The translations under genes and the position numbers were made by a program. A DNA stretch of 7,787 nucleotides from UBA9647 sp035506075 (lineage in GTDB: Bacteria; Bacteroidota; Ignavibacteria; UBA10030): assembly GCA_035506075.1 (NCBI GenBank), contig DATJQB010000372.1, forward strand, positions 1-7,787, read 5' to 3'. Every line of letters begins with the position of its first letter. Positions within the stretch are counted from its first letter, which is position 1. The notes beneath the pieces were generated by a model. It searched no databases and was not told the DNA's origin. It saw nothing but the letters and a program-made list of their open reading frames with translations. Below, one piece after another: positions 1 through 6,906 of the stretch.

Positions 1-101
1 CAGCAAAAATCGAGCGAGTACTTTTCGAATACTGCCGCCGATTGAAAATTCTTCGTGACGATTTCCTTGATTGTCAGATGTTCAAGCTCAGTGATTGACA
101 T
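1..101 (-). CDS. ric: RIC/ScdA-type iron-sulfur cluster repair protein, N-terminal fragment cut by the window edge
   Basis: Only the first 33 codons are present, read leftward from ATG at 101-99. The fragment begins MSITELEHLTIKEIV and ends with the pattern AAVFEKYSLDFC. This is the signature of the small ScdA_N (DUF542) domain, in which an 'A..VFEK.GIDFCCGG' motif carries the conserved cysteine pair; the window ends just at the second expected cysteine. In known RIC/YtfE/ScdA proteins this domain precedes a hemerythrin-like di-iron domain, and the cytoplasmic protein helps repair iron-sulfur centres damaged by nitric oxide or oxidative stress. A good Shine-Dalgarno (AGAGGAGAA, complement of 105-113) sits about five bases before the ATG and supports this start. 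Upstream lie a perfect Crp/Fnr-like palindrome and a Crp/Fnr regulator gene on the same strand. Some family members contain only the ScdA_N domain, so the presence of the hemerythrin part is inferred. Confidence 0.82.
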   Translation of the reverse strand, partial: MSITELEHLTIKEIVTKNFQSAAVFEKYSLDFC

Positions 102-165
102 GTGTTCTCCTCTTGGAATGGTTGATGAGTCTACTATCAAGATGGAGAACGATCGAACGAAAAGT

Positions 166-183
166 TTATGATCTACATCATAA
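166..183. promoter_or_regulatory. Perfect Crp/Fnr-like palindrome upstream of ric
   Basis: The sequence TTATGATCTACATCATAA has two perfect 7-base arms (TTATGAT/ATCATAA) around a 4-base spacer, the geometry of Crp/Fnr-family sites (FNR and DNR: TTGAT-N4-ATCAA). Its centre is about 73 bases before the ric ATG, which leaves room for an activator site roughly 40 bases ahead of a transcription start. The adjacent gene encodes a Crp/Fnr protein, so self-contained control of ric is likely. Binding is inferred, not shown. Confidence 0.6.
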
Positions 184-210
184 TGGAGAAGGGTGGTACG
201 CGGGCTTCAA

Positions 211-813
211 TCAGCGGTTTTTCCACAGAATCTTGCCTTCGGCGTCAAGATCCAGGACGCCTTTTTGCTCGAGCATCTTGATCGTTCGTATGACTGTCTC
301 GACTCGCAGACCTGTCATGTCGCCAATCTGCTGGCGTGTGAACGGAAGCCTGGCCTGGGGTTGGCCTGAAGGATCGGAGGCGGCGAGATGGCGAAGGAGT
401 GTGACGATGCGATGCTCGGCTTCTTCAATCGCAAGCTCGGAGAGCATCGTGGATTTGTAGATTAGTCTCGTACAAAGAGTCTGAACGACTGCGAGGTGAA
501 TCTCGAAATTGTCCTTCAGAAGACGGAGGAATTGATTGCGCGGGATCTTCCATACTTCACTCTCTTCTGTGGCCTCGGCTGCCGCAGGATAATCGCTTTC
601 GGTAAAGAACGGAGGTTCCCCGAAACTCTCTCCGGCGCCGAATAAACCCTGGACGAATTCACGCCCCTCGTCGTTGTAGTTCACCATCCGGATTTTTCCC
701 GATCGGACGAGGAAGAACGACCGCGCGCGGTCCCCCTGTTGAAACAGCGACTCGCCCTTCGCGAGCGTGACAATCGCCCCGCGGTATTTTCTCAAAAGCT
801 CTTCCGGAATCAT
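211..813 (-). CDS. Crp/Fnr-family transcriptional regulator
   Basis: A 200-residue cytoplasmic DNA-binding regulator. Residues about 10-100 form the cyclic-nucleotide-binding-type beta roll, with GESFGEPPFF (61-70) matching the conserved GE..GE stretch. A long dimerisation helix follows (about 100-125), then a winged helix-turn-helix (about 157-200) with TRQQIGDMTGLRVETVIR. In the recognition helix E172 and R176 correspond to E209 and R213 of E. coli FNR. The Arg-Ser pair that holds cAMP phosphate in CRP is absent (the region reads SDYPAAAEA), so cAMP is an unlikely ligand. No FNR-type cysteine cluster is present in this 200-residue form. I chose ATG 813 because relatives begin at MIPEELL; the Shine-Dalgarno is weak, and the frame stays open upstream to ATG 948 (245 aa), so the start is not certain. 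The next gene downstream on the same strand is ric, about 110 bases away across the palindrome at 166-183. A role in nitric-oxide or redox sensing is inferred from that neighbour. Confidence 0.88.
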   Translation of the reverse strand: MIPEELLRKYRGAIVTLAKGESLFQQGDRARSFFLVRSGKIRMVNYNDEGREFVQGLFGAGESFGEPPFFTESDYPAAAEATEESEVWKIPRNQFLRLLKDNFEIHLAVVQTLCTRLIYKSTMLSELAIEEAEHRIVTLLRHLAASDPSGQPQARLPFTRQQIGDMTGLRVETVIRTIKMLEQKGVLDLDAEGKILWKNR

Positions 814-1025
814 CACAGCACAATTTGAGGAGAAGAACTCGATTTCGCAAGATTGAAAAACTCCGGGATCTACGGCGGGCCGAATTTTCCTCGTCCCATA
901 CTTGCCTTTGAGGCACTCCTCCGTTAGCTTTGAGTGAAACGCGCTCATTATCACTAATGGAAAACGCGTTGCTGACGTCCGATGTGCCGCTTGATCGGTC
1001 CGCGGCAGGCTTATCGTCGGGCTCC

Positions 1026-1043
1026 GAACATCTGAACATCTGA
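1026..1043. repeat. Tandem 8-mer GAACATCT x2 in the GH31 upstream region
   Basis: GAACATCT occurs twice in direct tandem and is followed by GA, the beginning of a third copy. It lies 45-62 bases before the GH31 ATG. It could be a regulator half-site array or a chance short repeat; no further copies are seen nearby. Confidence 0.4.
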
Positions 1044-1049
1044 TACTAC

Positions 1050-1066
1050 CGGAGATCGAATCTCCG
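1050..1066 (+). promoter_or_regulatory. Short perfect hairpin in the probable GH31 leader
   Basis: CGGAGAT and ATCTCCG form a 7-base-pair inverted repeat around the 3-base loop CGA (or 6 pairs around 5 bases). It ends about 12 bases before the Shine-Dalgarno of the GH31 gene. There is no T-run after it, so it is not a terminator. It could be an operator or a leader structure influencing translation; this is inference. Confidence 0.4.
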
Positions 1067-1077
1067 TTCAACGTGAT

Positions 1078-1083
1078 GAGGAA
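1078..1083 (+). promoter_or_regulatory. Shine-Dalgarno GAGGAA deciding the GH31 start at 1088
   Basis: GAGGAA lies 4-5 bases before ATG 1088. In-frame GTG 1073 and ATG 1076 lie at or before this site and lack one of their own. Starting at 1088 also gives a clean signal peptide. Confidence 0.6.
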
Positions 1084-1087
1084 CTCT

Positions 1088-3817
1088 ATGAGAAACATCA
1101 AATTTGCTTTGCGTTCACTCCTTATGATCTCGGCCATTGCACTGGTCGGCCGCCAGGACTTGCAGGCGCAATGCAAGCAGGAGGGAAGCTGGGTCGTTTG
1201 CCGCGATGCCCGATTCCAGTTCCTTTCTCAAACCGTTATCCGCATGGAATTCGCTCCCGGGAGCGACTTCACAGATTCGCCGACACTTGTCGTTCAGAAG
1301 CGGATCGACAAGAAAATTCCCATCGAGGTCTGGGCTGACAAGGAGTACCTCGTCGTCAAGACCGCACGGATGTTCCTGAGATACAAGGTGAATTCAGGGA
1401 GATTCACGAAGGACAACCTCAGCCTGACATGGAAGGGTGAAAAGAAACCCTTCTGGACACCGGCTGACATGGAAGGAACAAACCTCGGCGGAATCTCGAT
1501 GTCCCTGGACGGTTTGCGCAAGGATAGACCCGCCAAGACCGAGAGTGGTCTTCTGAATCGTGCGGGGTACACCATACTGGATGACAGCAGGACGCCCCTC
1601 TGGGATGCCGAAACACAGTGGGTGACCCCCCGACGGCAGGTTGGAAACCAGGATTGGTATTTCGTTTACTATGGCAATGATTACGCACAGATGCTGAAGT
1701 GGTATTCCGAAGTCAGCGGTCCGATTCCGATGATCCCGCGATATACGCTCGGTGCGTGGATCACGGATCTGAACTACGAATATCTTCCCGGCACGAAAGT
1801 CGTCGACAATTTCAAATACACGGATGCTGATGTAAGGAAGATCGTCGATCATTTCAAGAGCGCCGGAATTCCTCTCGATGTGCTCGTTCTCGATTTTGCG
1901 TGGCACAAATTCGGCTGGAAAGGTGGTTACGACTGGAGTCCCATCTTCCCGCAGCCAAAAGAATTTCTTGACTGGGCGCATAAGAGCGGCCTTAAAATTT
2001 CGTTGAACGATCACCCGGGCTACGGCAAGGAAGCGGTTCTTTCTGATGAAGACAGCCATGCTGCCGCCATCCGGACAGAACTCAGAATGCCCGCCCCTGA
2101 AAAGGCAACGTACAATCTCGATCTCTCTTCCACATGGAAGTTCAAGACCGATCCGTCGAACGTCGGAATGAAGGAGAAGTGGTTTGGGATGGATATGAAG
2201 ATCGATGACTGGTCTTCCATCCAGGCGGGCAAGCCCTGGGAAGAACAGGGATTCCCGGGCTATGACGGGTACGCGTGGTACCGTCAGACAATCTCCCCGC
2301 CGGTCAACATGCCGTTCGGAAATCTCTATCTGGTTTTCGGCGGCGTCGATGACGAATACGATTTGTTTATCAACGACAGCCTGATTACACACTTCGGCTC
2401 AAAAGGAAACAGCATCTATAATACGGCGACCTACACTGAAGTGAGCGGACTCATCCGGCGCGGTGAAAATAATGTGATCGCCCTCCGAGTCAACGATTGG
2501 GGGGGCAACGGCGGGCTCATGTTCGCGCCGTGGACCATAGCGAACAAGCCGCCGGCGAAAGGAATCCGTTTCAACCTCGCGAACAAGATTCATGCGCAGG
2601 CATTCATGGATATCCTGCACAATCCGCTCATCGATCAGGGAGTCGATTTCTGGTGGGTGGATGGTGGAGAAGGGGCTGTCGACATGCCGGGTTTGAATCC
2701 CCAGCTCTGGACGAACAAAGTGTACTATGACTTCACGCAGGACCATACGAAGAAACGCGGGTTCATCTTCAGCCGCTACGGCGGACTCGGCAGCCACAGG
2801 TATCCGGCCTTCTTCACAGGCGATACGTACGCTCAGTGGGAAGTTCTCGCGACGGAAGTGCCATATACGGCGGCAGGCGGCAATGTCCTGATGCCGTACA
2901 TCACGCATGATATCGGCGGATTCATTGGAGCAAAAGAGAGCATCGACCTGTATGCGCGCTGGATTCAGTTTGGTGCATTCAGTCCTTTCCTTCGCCTGCA
3001 TTCAGCCCATGAAAACCCGGAGGAAGGAAACGTCCGGATGCCGTGGACTTACGGCGACCAGGGCATCGCGCTTGCGAAGAAATTTTTCAACTTGCGCTAC
3101 AACCTGATCCCGTACATTTACACGTATTGCCGTGTTGCGACAGACCAGGCGCTTCCAATTGTCCGGCCTCTGTATCTCGAGTACGCATCCATCAGCAAGG
3201 CGTACAACTATCCGGGTGAGTACATGTTTGGCGAGCAGTTCCTCGTCGCGCCGGTGACGGATTCGATTGGCGAGAAGGAAGTCTATCTCCCGCCCGGCGA
3301 GTGGGTCGACTACTTTACGGGACAAAAATATCCCGGCGACAAAGTGATCCGGGAGAAGTATCCTCTCGATCGCATGCCGCTCTTCGTGAAATCTGGATCG
3401 ATCATCCCGATGCAGCCCGACATGGCCTTCTCGGATGAGAAGCCGTTGGAGACGCTTGTCCTCGATGTCTATGCCGGAGACAAGGGGTCGTTTACGTTGT
3501 ACGAGGATGACGGAACATCGCTCGATTACAAGACCGGGAAATCTGCCTGGACGCCGCTTTCATTCAACAAGGCTGGCGGGAAGACCGAAGTCACCGTTGG
3601 TGCGACGAAGGGTGATTTTGCCGGACAGCCGGCTGCGCGGTCGTACGAGATCAGAATCCACGGCATCGCGAAGCCAGGCTCGGTCACTGTCAACGGGAAG
3701 AAAACAGAGATGGGCGCCGCCAAGGAAGGTTGGTCGTGGGATGCGGCCCGATCCGTTGTTGTTGTGAACGTGGAGGCCAAGAAGATCCGCGAAACAACGA
3801 AGATCTCGGTCCAGTAG
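1088..3817 (+). CDS. Exported GH31 glycoside hydrolase with a jelly-roll domain inserted in the catalytic barrel
   Basis: A 909-residue exported enzyme of the GH31 (alpha-glucosidase/alpha-xylosidase/alpha-galactosidase) family, predicted to cleave alpha-glycosidic bonds with retention. Residues 1-28 are a signal peptide (MRNIKFALRS, hydrophobic core, then LQA). An N-terminal beta-sandwich (about 32-210) precedes the barrel, which starts at RYTLGAWITDL (218-228). After barrel strand 3 (KISLNDHPG, 303-311) the sequence breaks into an inserted jelly-roll domain (about 341-485). That insert resembles the GH2-type sugar-binding fold: WYRQTIS (398-404), VFGGVDDEYDLFIND (416-430), GENNVIALRV (459-468). 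The barrel resumes with GVDFWWVDGGEG (518-529). D525 is the likely nucleophile, in a diverged version of the WxDMNE motif, and D579 in FFTGDTYAQWE is the likely acid/base. HDIGGFIG (607-614) and FSPFLRLHS (631-639) are also typical. DUF5110-type beta domains end the protein (about 790-870). The substrate cannot be told from sequence. The gene appears monocistronic, closed by the terminator at 3846-3879. Confidence 0.92.
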   Translation: MRNIKFALRSLLMISAIALVGRQDLQAQCKQEGSWVVCRDARFQFLSQTVIRMEFAPGSDFTDSPTLVVQKRIDKKIPIEVWADKEYLVVKTARMFLRYKVNSGRFTKDNLSLTWKGEKKPFWTPADMEGTNLGGISMSLDGLRKDRPAKTESGLLNRAGYTILDDSRTPLWDAETQWVTPRRQVGNQDWYFVYYGNDYAQMLKWYSEVSGPIPMIPRYTLGAWITDLNYEYLPGTKVVDNFKYTDADVRKIVDHFKSAGIPLDVLVLDFAWHKFGWKGGYDWSPIFPQPKEFLDWAHKSGLKISLNDHPGYGKEAVLSDEDSHAAAIRTELRMPAPEKATYNLDLSSTWKFKTDPSNVGMKEKWFGMDMKIDDWSSIQAGKPWEEQGFPGYDGYAWYRQTISPPVNMPFGNLYLVFGGVDDEYDLFINDSLITHFGSKGNSIYNTATYTEVSGLIRRGENNVIALRVNDWGGNGGLMFAPWTIANKPPAKGIRFNLANKIHAQAFMDILHNPLIDQGVDFWWVDGGEGAVDMPGLNPQLWTNKVYYDFTQDHTKKRGFIFSRYGGLGSHRYPAFFTGDTYAQWEVLATEVPYTAAGGNVLMPYITHDIGGFIGAKESIDLYARWIQFGAFSPFLRLHSAHENPEEGNVRMPWTYGDQGIALAKKFFNLRYNLIPYIYTYCRVATDQALPIVRPLYLEYASISKAYNYPGEYMFGEQFLVAPVTDSIGEKEVYLPPGEWVDYFTGQKYPGDKVIREKYPLDRMPLFVKSGSIIPMQPDMAFSDEKPLETLVLDVYAGDKGSFTLYEDDGTSLDYKTGKSAWTPLSFNKAGGKTEVTVGATKGDFAGQPAARSYEIRIHGIAKPGSVTVNGKKTEMGAAKEGWSWDAARSVVVVNVEAKKIRETTKISVQ

Positions 3818-3845
3818 GAGCGGAGATTCACACGAGCTGCACGTG

Positions 3846-3879
3846 GAACGCCCGGACCTTGCCGGGCGTTCTGCTTTTT
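3846..3879 (+). terminator. Rho-independent terminator of the GH31 gene
   Basis: A perfect 10-base-pair stem (GAACGCCCGG/CCGGGCGTTC) with a 6-base loop is followed by TGCTTTTT. It lies 28 bases after the GH31 stop codon and separates that gene from the M16 operon. Confidence 0.9.
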
Positions 3880-3994
3880 GGCCTGGTGGGGGACCACGAG
3901 AAGGAAAAGCCGTCCCTTTTCTGCAACACGATCGGCCCTTCCCACGTATGCGAAAAAGCTGTCTTCTGTCCATCCCAATCACTCTCACAAGTTC

Positions 3995-3999
3995 GAGGT
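3995..3999 (+). promoter_or_regulatory. Shine-Dalgarno GAGGT deciding the start of the first M16 gene
   Basis: GAGGT lies four bases before ATG 4004. The frame is open further upstream, but that part overlaps the terminator region and has no signal-peptide character. Residues after ATG 4004 (MNKRRTFLSF, then a hydrophobic run) form an export signal. Confidence 0.6.
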
Positions 4000-4003
4000 A
4001 GGC

Positions 4004-5374
4004 ATGAACAAACGTCGGACGTTCCTTTCATTTTGCACGCTTGCGCTCCTGGTTTTGATTGTTCAATTGAGCCCGGGGAGCGACGAGGGCTTTCGCGTGC
4101 CGGTGGAGTACAAAAAACTCGGCAACGGATTGAAGGTTGTGCTTTCACCCGACCACACAGCCCCCACGGTTGTCGTCGCTGTCTATTATAATATCGGATT
4201 TCGGATTGAGCCGAAGAACCGAACTGGTTTTGCACATCTCTTTGAGCACATGATGTTTCAGGGCTCCGAGAACCTCGGGAAGATGGAATTTATCCGGCTT
4301 GTCCAGAAAAACGGCGGTGTCCTGAACGGCTCAACGCGTTTCGACTTCACGAACTACTTCGAAGTTGTCCCCGCTCATAAGCTCGAGACCGCTCTGTGGG
4401 CCGAGGCTGATCGGATGAAAGGACTCAGCATCACGCAGGACAATCTCACCAACCAGCAGGGAGTCGTCAAGAACGAAGTCCGCGTCAATGTTCTCAATCA
4501 GCCGTACGGCGGATTCCCGTGGCTCGACATGCCGCAGTATGCGAACACCAACTGGAACAACGCGCACAACTTTTATGGCGACATGAAGGATCTCGATGCC
4601 GCTACGCTCGTGGACGTGCAACAGTTCTTCAAGACTTACTATGCGCCCAATAACGCGGCGATCGCAATTGTCGGTGACTTTGATCCGAAGGAAGCGATGG
4701 AGTTGGTGACGAAGTACTTCAACAGCATTCCTTCTTCGCCTCAACCGCCAAAGCCCGACCTCACAGAGCCCAGGCAGGAGCAGGAGAAGCGTTTCACGAA
4801 AGTCGACACGCTCGCCAACCGGCCTGCGATCGCCTTTGCCTACCACATGCCGGAACGCAATACGCCGGAGTTCTTCGCGATGGGACTCCTGGACCAAATT
4901 CTGCTCCAGGGTGACGACTGTCTCCTGCGGCAGAAGCTCGTGAAGGAAAAGGGATACACGGCCGGTGTCGGAGGAGGGATCAATCTCCTCGGTAACATGC
5001 ACAATTATGATGGCCCGATGCTCTGGATGGCAAGCCTGATTCATGACAAGAGCGTGACTTCGGACGATATCGTCAACGCATGGGATCAGGTGATCGATGA
5101 AGTGACGTCGAAGCCGGTGGATAAGGGGACGTACGATCGCGCGATCGTCAAGCTCCGCTCGAGCTTCTACGATGATGTCAGCGGCTTCTTCGGATTTGGA
5201 CGTGCGGATCTGCTTGCCGCGTTTGCTCTGTTCGATGATAACCCACAGCGCATCAATACACTCGAAGAGCAGTTCAGGAACGTGACGCCCGAACTGATAC
5301 AGCAGACAGCAAAAGAGTACTTGCGCAAAGGGAACCGCACCATACTCGTCATCGAACCGAAGTCGGGATCATAA
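4004..5374 (+). CDS. M16 family zinc peptidase, catalytic subunit (zinc site intact)
   Basis: A 456-residue exported protein related to processing proteases and pitrilysin-type M16B peptidases. Residues 1-25 look like a signal peptide, although the cleavage point is unclear. The M16 N-terminal domain follows, with the inverted zinc motif HLFEH at 78-82 (H78 and H82 bind zinc, E81 is the catalytic base) and the third ligand E158 in VVKNEVR. The 76-residue spacing from H82 to E158 is as expected. The second M16 domain (about 200-390) contains the segment LLRQKLVKEKGYTAG (307-321), where the family normally has an Arg and a Tyr that position the substrate; here these places are V313 and A320. 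The protein therefore supplies the metal site but probably not the Arg/Tyr pair. The next gene starts only 12 bases downstream and shows the opposite pattern, so the two likely form a heterodimer acting outside the cytoplasm, probably in the periplasm, on peptides or small unfolded proteins. The substrate is unknown. Confidence 0.92.
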   Translation: MNKRRTFLSFCTLALLVLIVQLSPGSDEGFRVPVEYKKLGNGLKVVLSPDHTAPTVVVAVYYNIGFRIEPKNRTGFAHLFEHMMFQGSENLGKMEFIRLVQKNGGVLNGSTRFDFTNYFEVVPAHKLETALWAEADRMKGLSITQDNLTNQQGVVKNEVRVNVLNQPYGGFPWLDMPQYANTNWNNAHNFYGDMKDLDAATLVDVQQFFKTYYAPNNAAIAIVGDFDPKEAMELVTKYFNSIPSSPQPPKPDLTEPRQEQEKRFTKVDTLANRPAIAFAYHMPERNTPEFFAMGLLDQILLQGDDCLLRQKLVKEKGYTAGVGGGINLLGNMHNYDGPMLWMASLIHDKSVTSDDIVNAWDQVIDEVTSKPVDKGTYDRAIVKLRSSFYDDVSGFFGFGRADLLAAFALFDDNPQRINTLEEQFRNVTPELIQQTAKEYLRKGNRTILVIEPKSGS

Positions 5375-5386
5375 GGAGAGGCGATC

Positions 5387-6778
5387 ATGAAAAAGACTAT
5401 TCTTGGAGTTTTCGCGGCGCTTATCGTCTTCACAGGCGCAGTCGTTGCACAGAAGCAGACGCCTCCCGAAGGAGGCAAGCCGAGAGATTTTGTTCTTCCC
5501 CAGAAGCAGCAATTCAAACTCCCAAATGGCATGGAGGTGACGCTCGTGCCGTTCGGGGCGATCCCAAAGGTGTCGGTCAATTTGGTTGTGCGGGTTGGCA
5601 ACCTGAACGAGAAGGAGAACCAGGTCTGGCTTGCTGACATCGTAGGCGATCTCATGAAGGAAGGGACGACCTCGCGGACAGCGGAACAGGTGGACAAGGA
5701 AGCTTCCGGAATGGGAGGCGACGTAAACGTGAATGTGGGAGCCGAGATGACGACTATCTCAGGCGACGTGTTGTCGGAATTTGGCCCGAATCTCGTCCAT
5801 CTGATCGGAGATATTGTCATGAATCCATTGCTGCCGGAGTCCGAACTTGCACGCCTGAAGAAGGACCGTGTTCGCCAGTTGAGTGTCAGCAAGACTCAAC
5901 CGCAGAATCTGGCGATGGAGGAGTTCCGGCGATTGTTGTATCCTGACCATCCGTTTGGTCGCGTGTTCCCGACACAAGAGAATCTTGAGAAACTGACAAT
6001 TGCCGACGCGCAGAAGTTCTACAAAGAAAATTTCGGCGCCCAGCGGGCTGCGATCTATATTGCCGGGAAGTTCGATCCAAAAGCTATGGAAGCTGCCGTA
6101 CGTGCGACGTTTGAGGCCTGGGCAAAAGGTCCGGCGGTGTACACGAACATTCCAAAGCCGTTGGCGAAGAAGTCGTTTGGCCTCGTCGAGCGTCCCGGAG
6201 CGCCGCAATCGACCGTGTATGTCGGTTTGCCGGTTGCCAACCCGATCGACAAGGACTACATCAAGCTGGCGGTGACAAATTCACTGCTCGGCGGATCGTT
6301 TGCTTCGCGCATTACGAGCAACATCCGCGAGAAGAAGGGCTACACGTACTCACCGTTCAGTCAGATTTCCTCTCGTTATCGCGACGCGTACTGGGTGGAA
6401 ATAGCCGACGTTGGGACCGATGTCACTGGTCCCGCGCTGAAGGAAATCTTCGCGGAGGTAAAACAACTCTCCACTGAACCGCCGCCGGAAGATGAGTTGA
6501 AGGGAATTCAAAATTACATGGCCGGCACGTTCGTCCTGCAGAACTCAACCCGGCAAGGGATCATCGGACAGCTCGCGAATCTGAACCTCCACGGCCTGCC
6601 CGAGTCGTATCTCACGAACTATGTGAAGAATGTCTTCGCTGTAACGCCGGCCGATGTGATGCACACGACGCAAAAATTTATCCGGCCGGATGACATGACG
6701 CTCGTGATTGTCGGAGACAAGAAGAAGGTCGAAGATCAGATCAAGGACTATGCGAGTCCGAAACCTGAGGGGAAGTGA
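5387..6778 (+). CDS. M16 family peptidase homologue, non-catalytic partner subunit (zinc site lost)
   Basis: A 463-residue exported protein with a clear signal peptide (MKKTILGVFAALIV..., probable cleavage near VVA-Q22). It has two M16 domains of normal size (about 40-210 and 220-440). Where active members have HxxEH, this one reads ADIVGD: D84, G87 and D88 replace the two histidines and the glutamate, so it cannot hold catalytic zinc in the normal way. The second domain keeps the family signature LGGSFASRITSNIREKKGYT (301-320), including R314 and Y321, the pair missing from the upstream protein. This is the established division of labour in two-gene bacterial M16B heterodimers. The Shine-Dalgarno AAGGAG overlaps the stop codon of the previous gene, and the 12-base gap points to translation from one mRNA. 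A terminator follows at 6807-6842. M16 genes of this type are often annotated simply as insulinase family proteins. Confidence 0.92.
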   Translation: MKKTILGVFAALIVFTGAVVAQKQTPPEGGKPRDFVLPQKQQFKLPNGMEVTLVPFGAIPKVSVNLVVRVGNLNEKENQVWLADIVGDLMKEGTTSRTAEQVDKEASGMGGDVNVNVGAEMTTISGDVLSEFGPNLVHLIGDIVMNPLLPESELARLKKDRVRQLSVSKTQPQNLAMEEFRRLLYPDHPFGRVFPTQENLEKLTIADAQKFYKENFGAQRAAIYIAGKFDPKAMEAAVRATFEAWAKGPAVYTNIPKPLAKKSFGLVERPGAPQSTVYVGLPVANPIDKDYIKLAVTNSLLGGSFASRITSNIREKKGYTYSPFSQISSRYRDAYWVEIADVGTDVTGPALKEIFAEVKQLSTEPPPEDELKGIQNYMAGTFVLQNSTRQGIIGQLANLNLHGLPESYLTNYVKNVFAVTPADVMHTTQKFIRPDDMTLVIVGDKKKVEDQIKDYASPKPEGK

Positions 6779-6806
6779 GAGAGGTGGTCTTGTCGGTTGC
6801 GCAACA

Positions 6807-6842
6807 AAGCCCGTCCCGATTCGGGGCGGGCTTATTTATTTT
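6807..6842 (+). terminator. Rho-independent terminator of the M16 operon
   Basis: AAGCCCGTCCC and GGGGCGGGCTT pair over 11 positions with one G-T wobble; one more G-C pair can close over a 3-base loop. ATTTATTTT follows. It lies 28 bases after the stop of the second M16 gene. Confidence 0.88.
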
Positions 6843-6906
6843 GTGTTCAATGTGGGGCGTTCTCAAGGAACAGCCTTGCATCTCAGGATCTCTAAACCTA
6901 CATTTC

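Larger units (their letters stand above)
814..1087. other. Divergent intergenic region between the Crp/Fnr gene and the GH31 gene
   Basis: This 274-base stretch must hold the promoters of both divergent genes. I could not assign confident -10/-35 elements on either strand. What is visible near the GH31 side is a tandem 8-mer (GAACATCT twice, then GA, 1026-1043) and a perfect short hairpin (1050-1066). The part next to the regulator (814-948) remains open in the regulator's frame and could be coding if translation begins at 948. Its codons there (CTA, AGG, GTA) look less like those of the rest of the gene. Confidence 0.5.

Noticed and set aside
166..183. The palindrome read as a terminator of the Crp/Fnr gene on the minus strand (followed by ACTTTTCG).
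   Set aside because: The stem is only 7 pairs and almost entirely A-T, and the T-run is short. A protein-binding site fits better.
1394..2392. Long minus-strand open frame of 332 codons inside the GH31 gene.
   Set aside because: It is antisense to a well-supported GH31 domain and has no recognisable protein family content; it is a frame shadow of the GH31 coding sequence.
3878..4003. N-terminal extension of the first M16 protein from the in-frame codon at 3878.
   Set aside because: It begins inside the T-run of the terminator, has no ribosome-binding site, and would bury the export signal that starts at ATG 4004.
4331..5044. Minus-strand open frame of 237 codons inside the first M16 gene.
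   Set aside because: It lies opposite the M16 coding sequence and reads as low-complexity Arg/Val/Leu/Glu-rich text with no family signature.
5167..5892. Minus-strand open frame of 241 codons spanning the junction of the two M16 genes.
   Set aside because: It overlaps both supported genes and their shared ribosome-binding site, and is Ser/Phe/Thr-rich shadow sequence.
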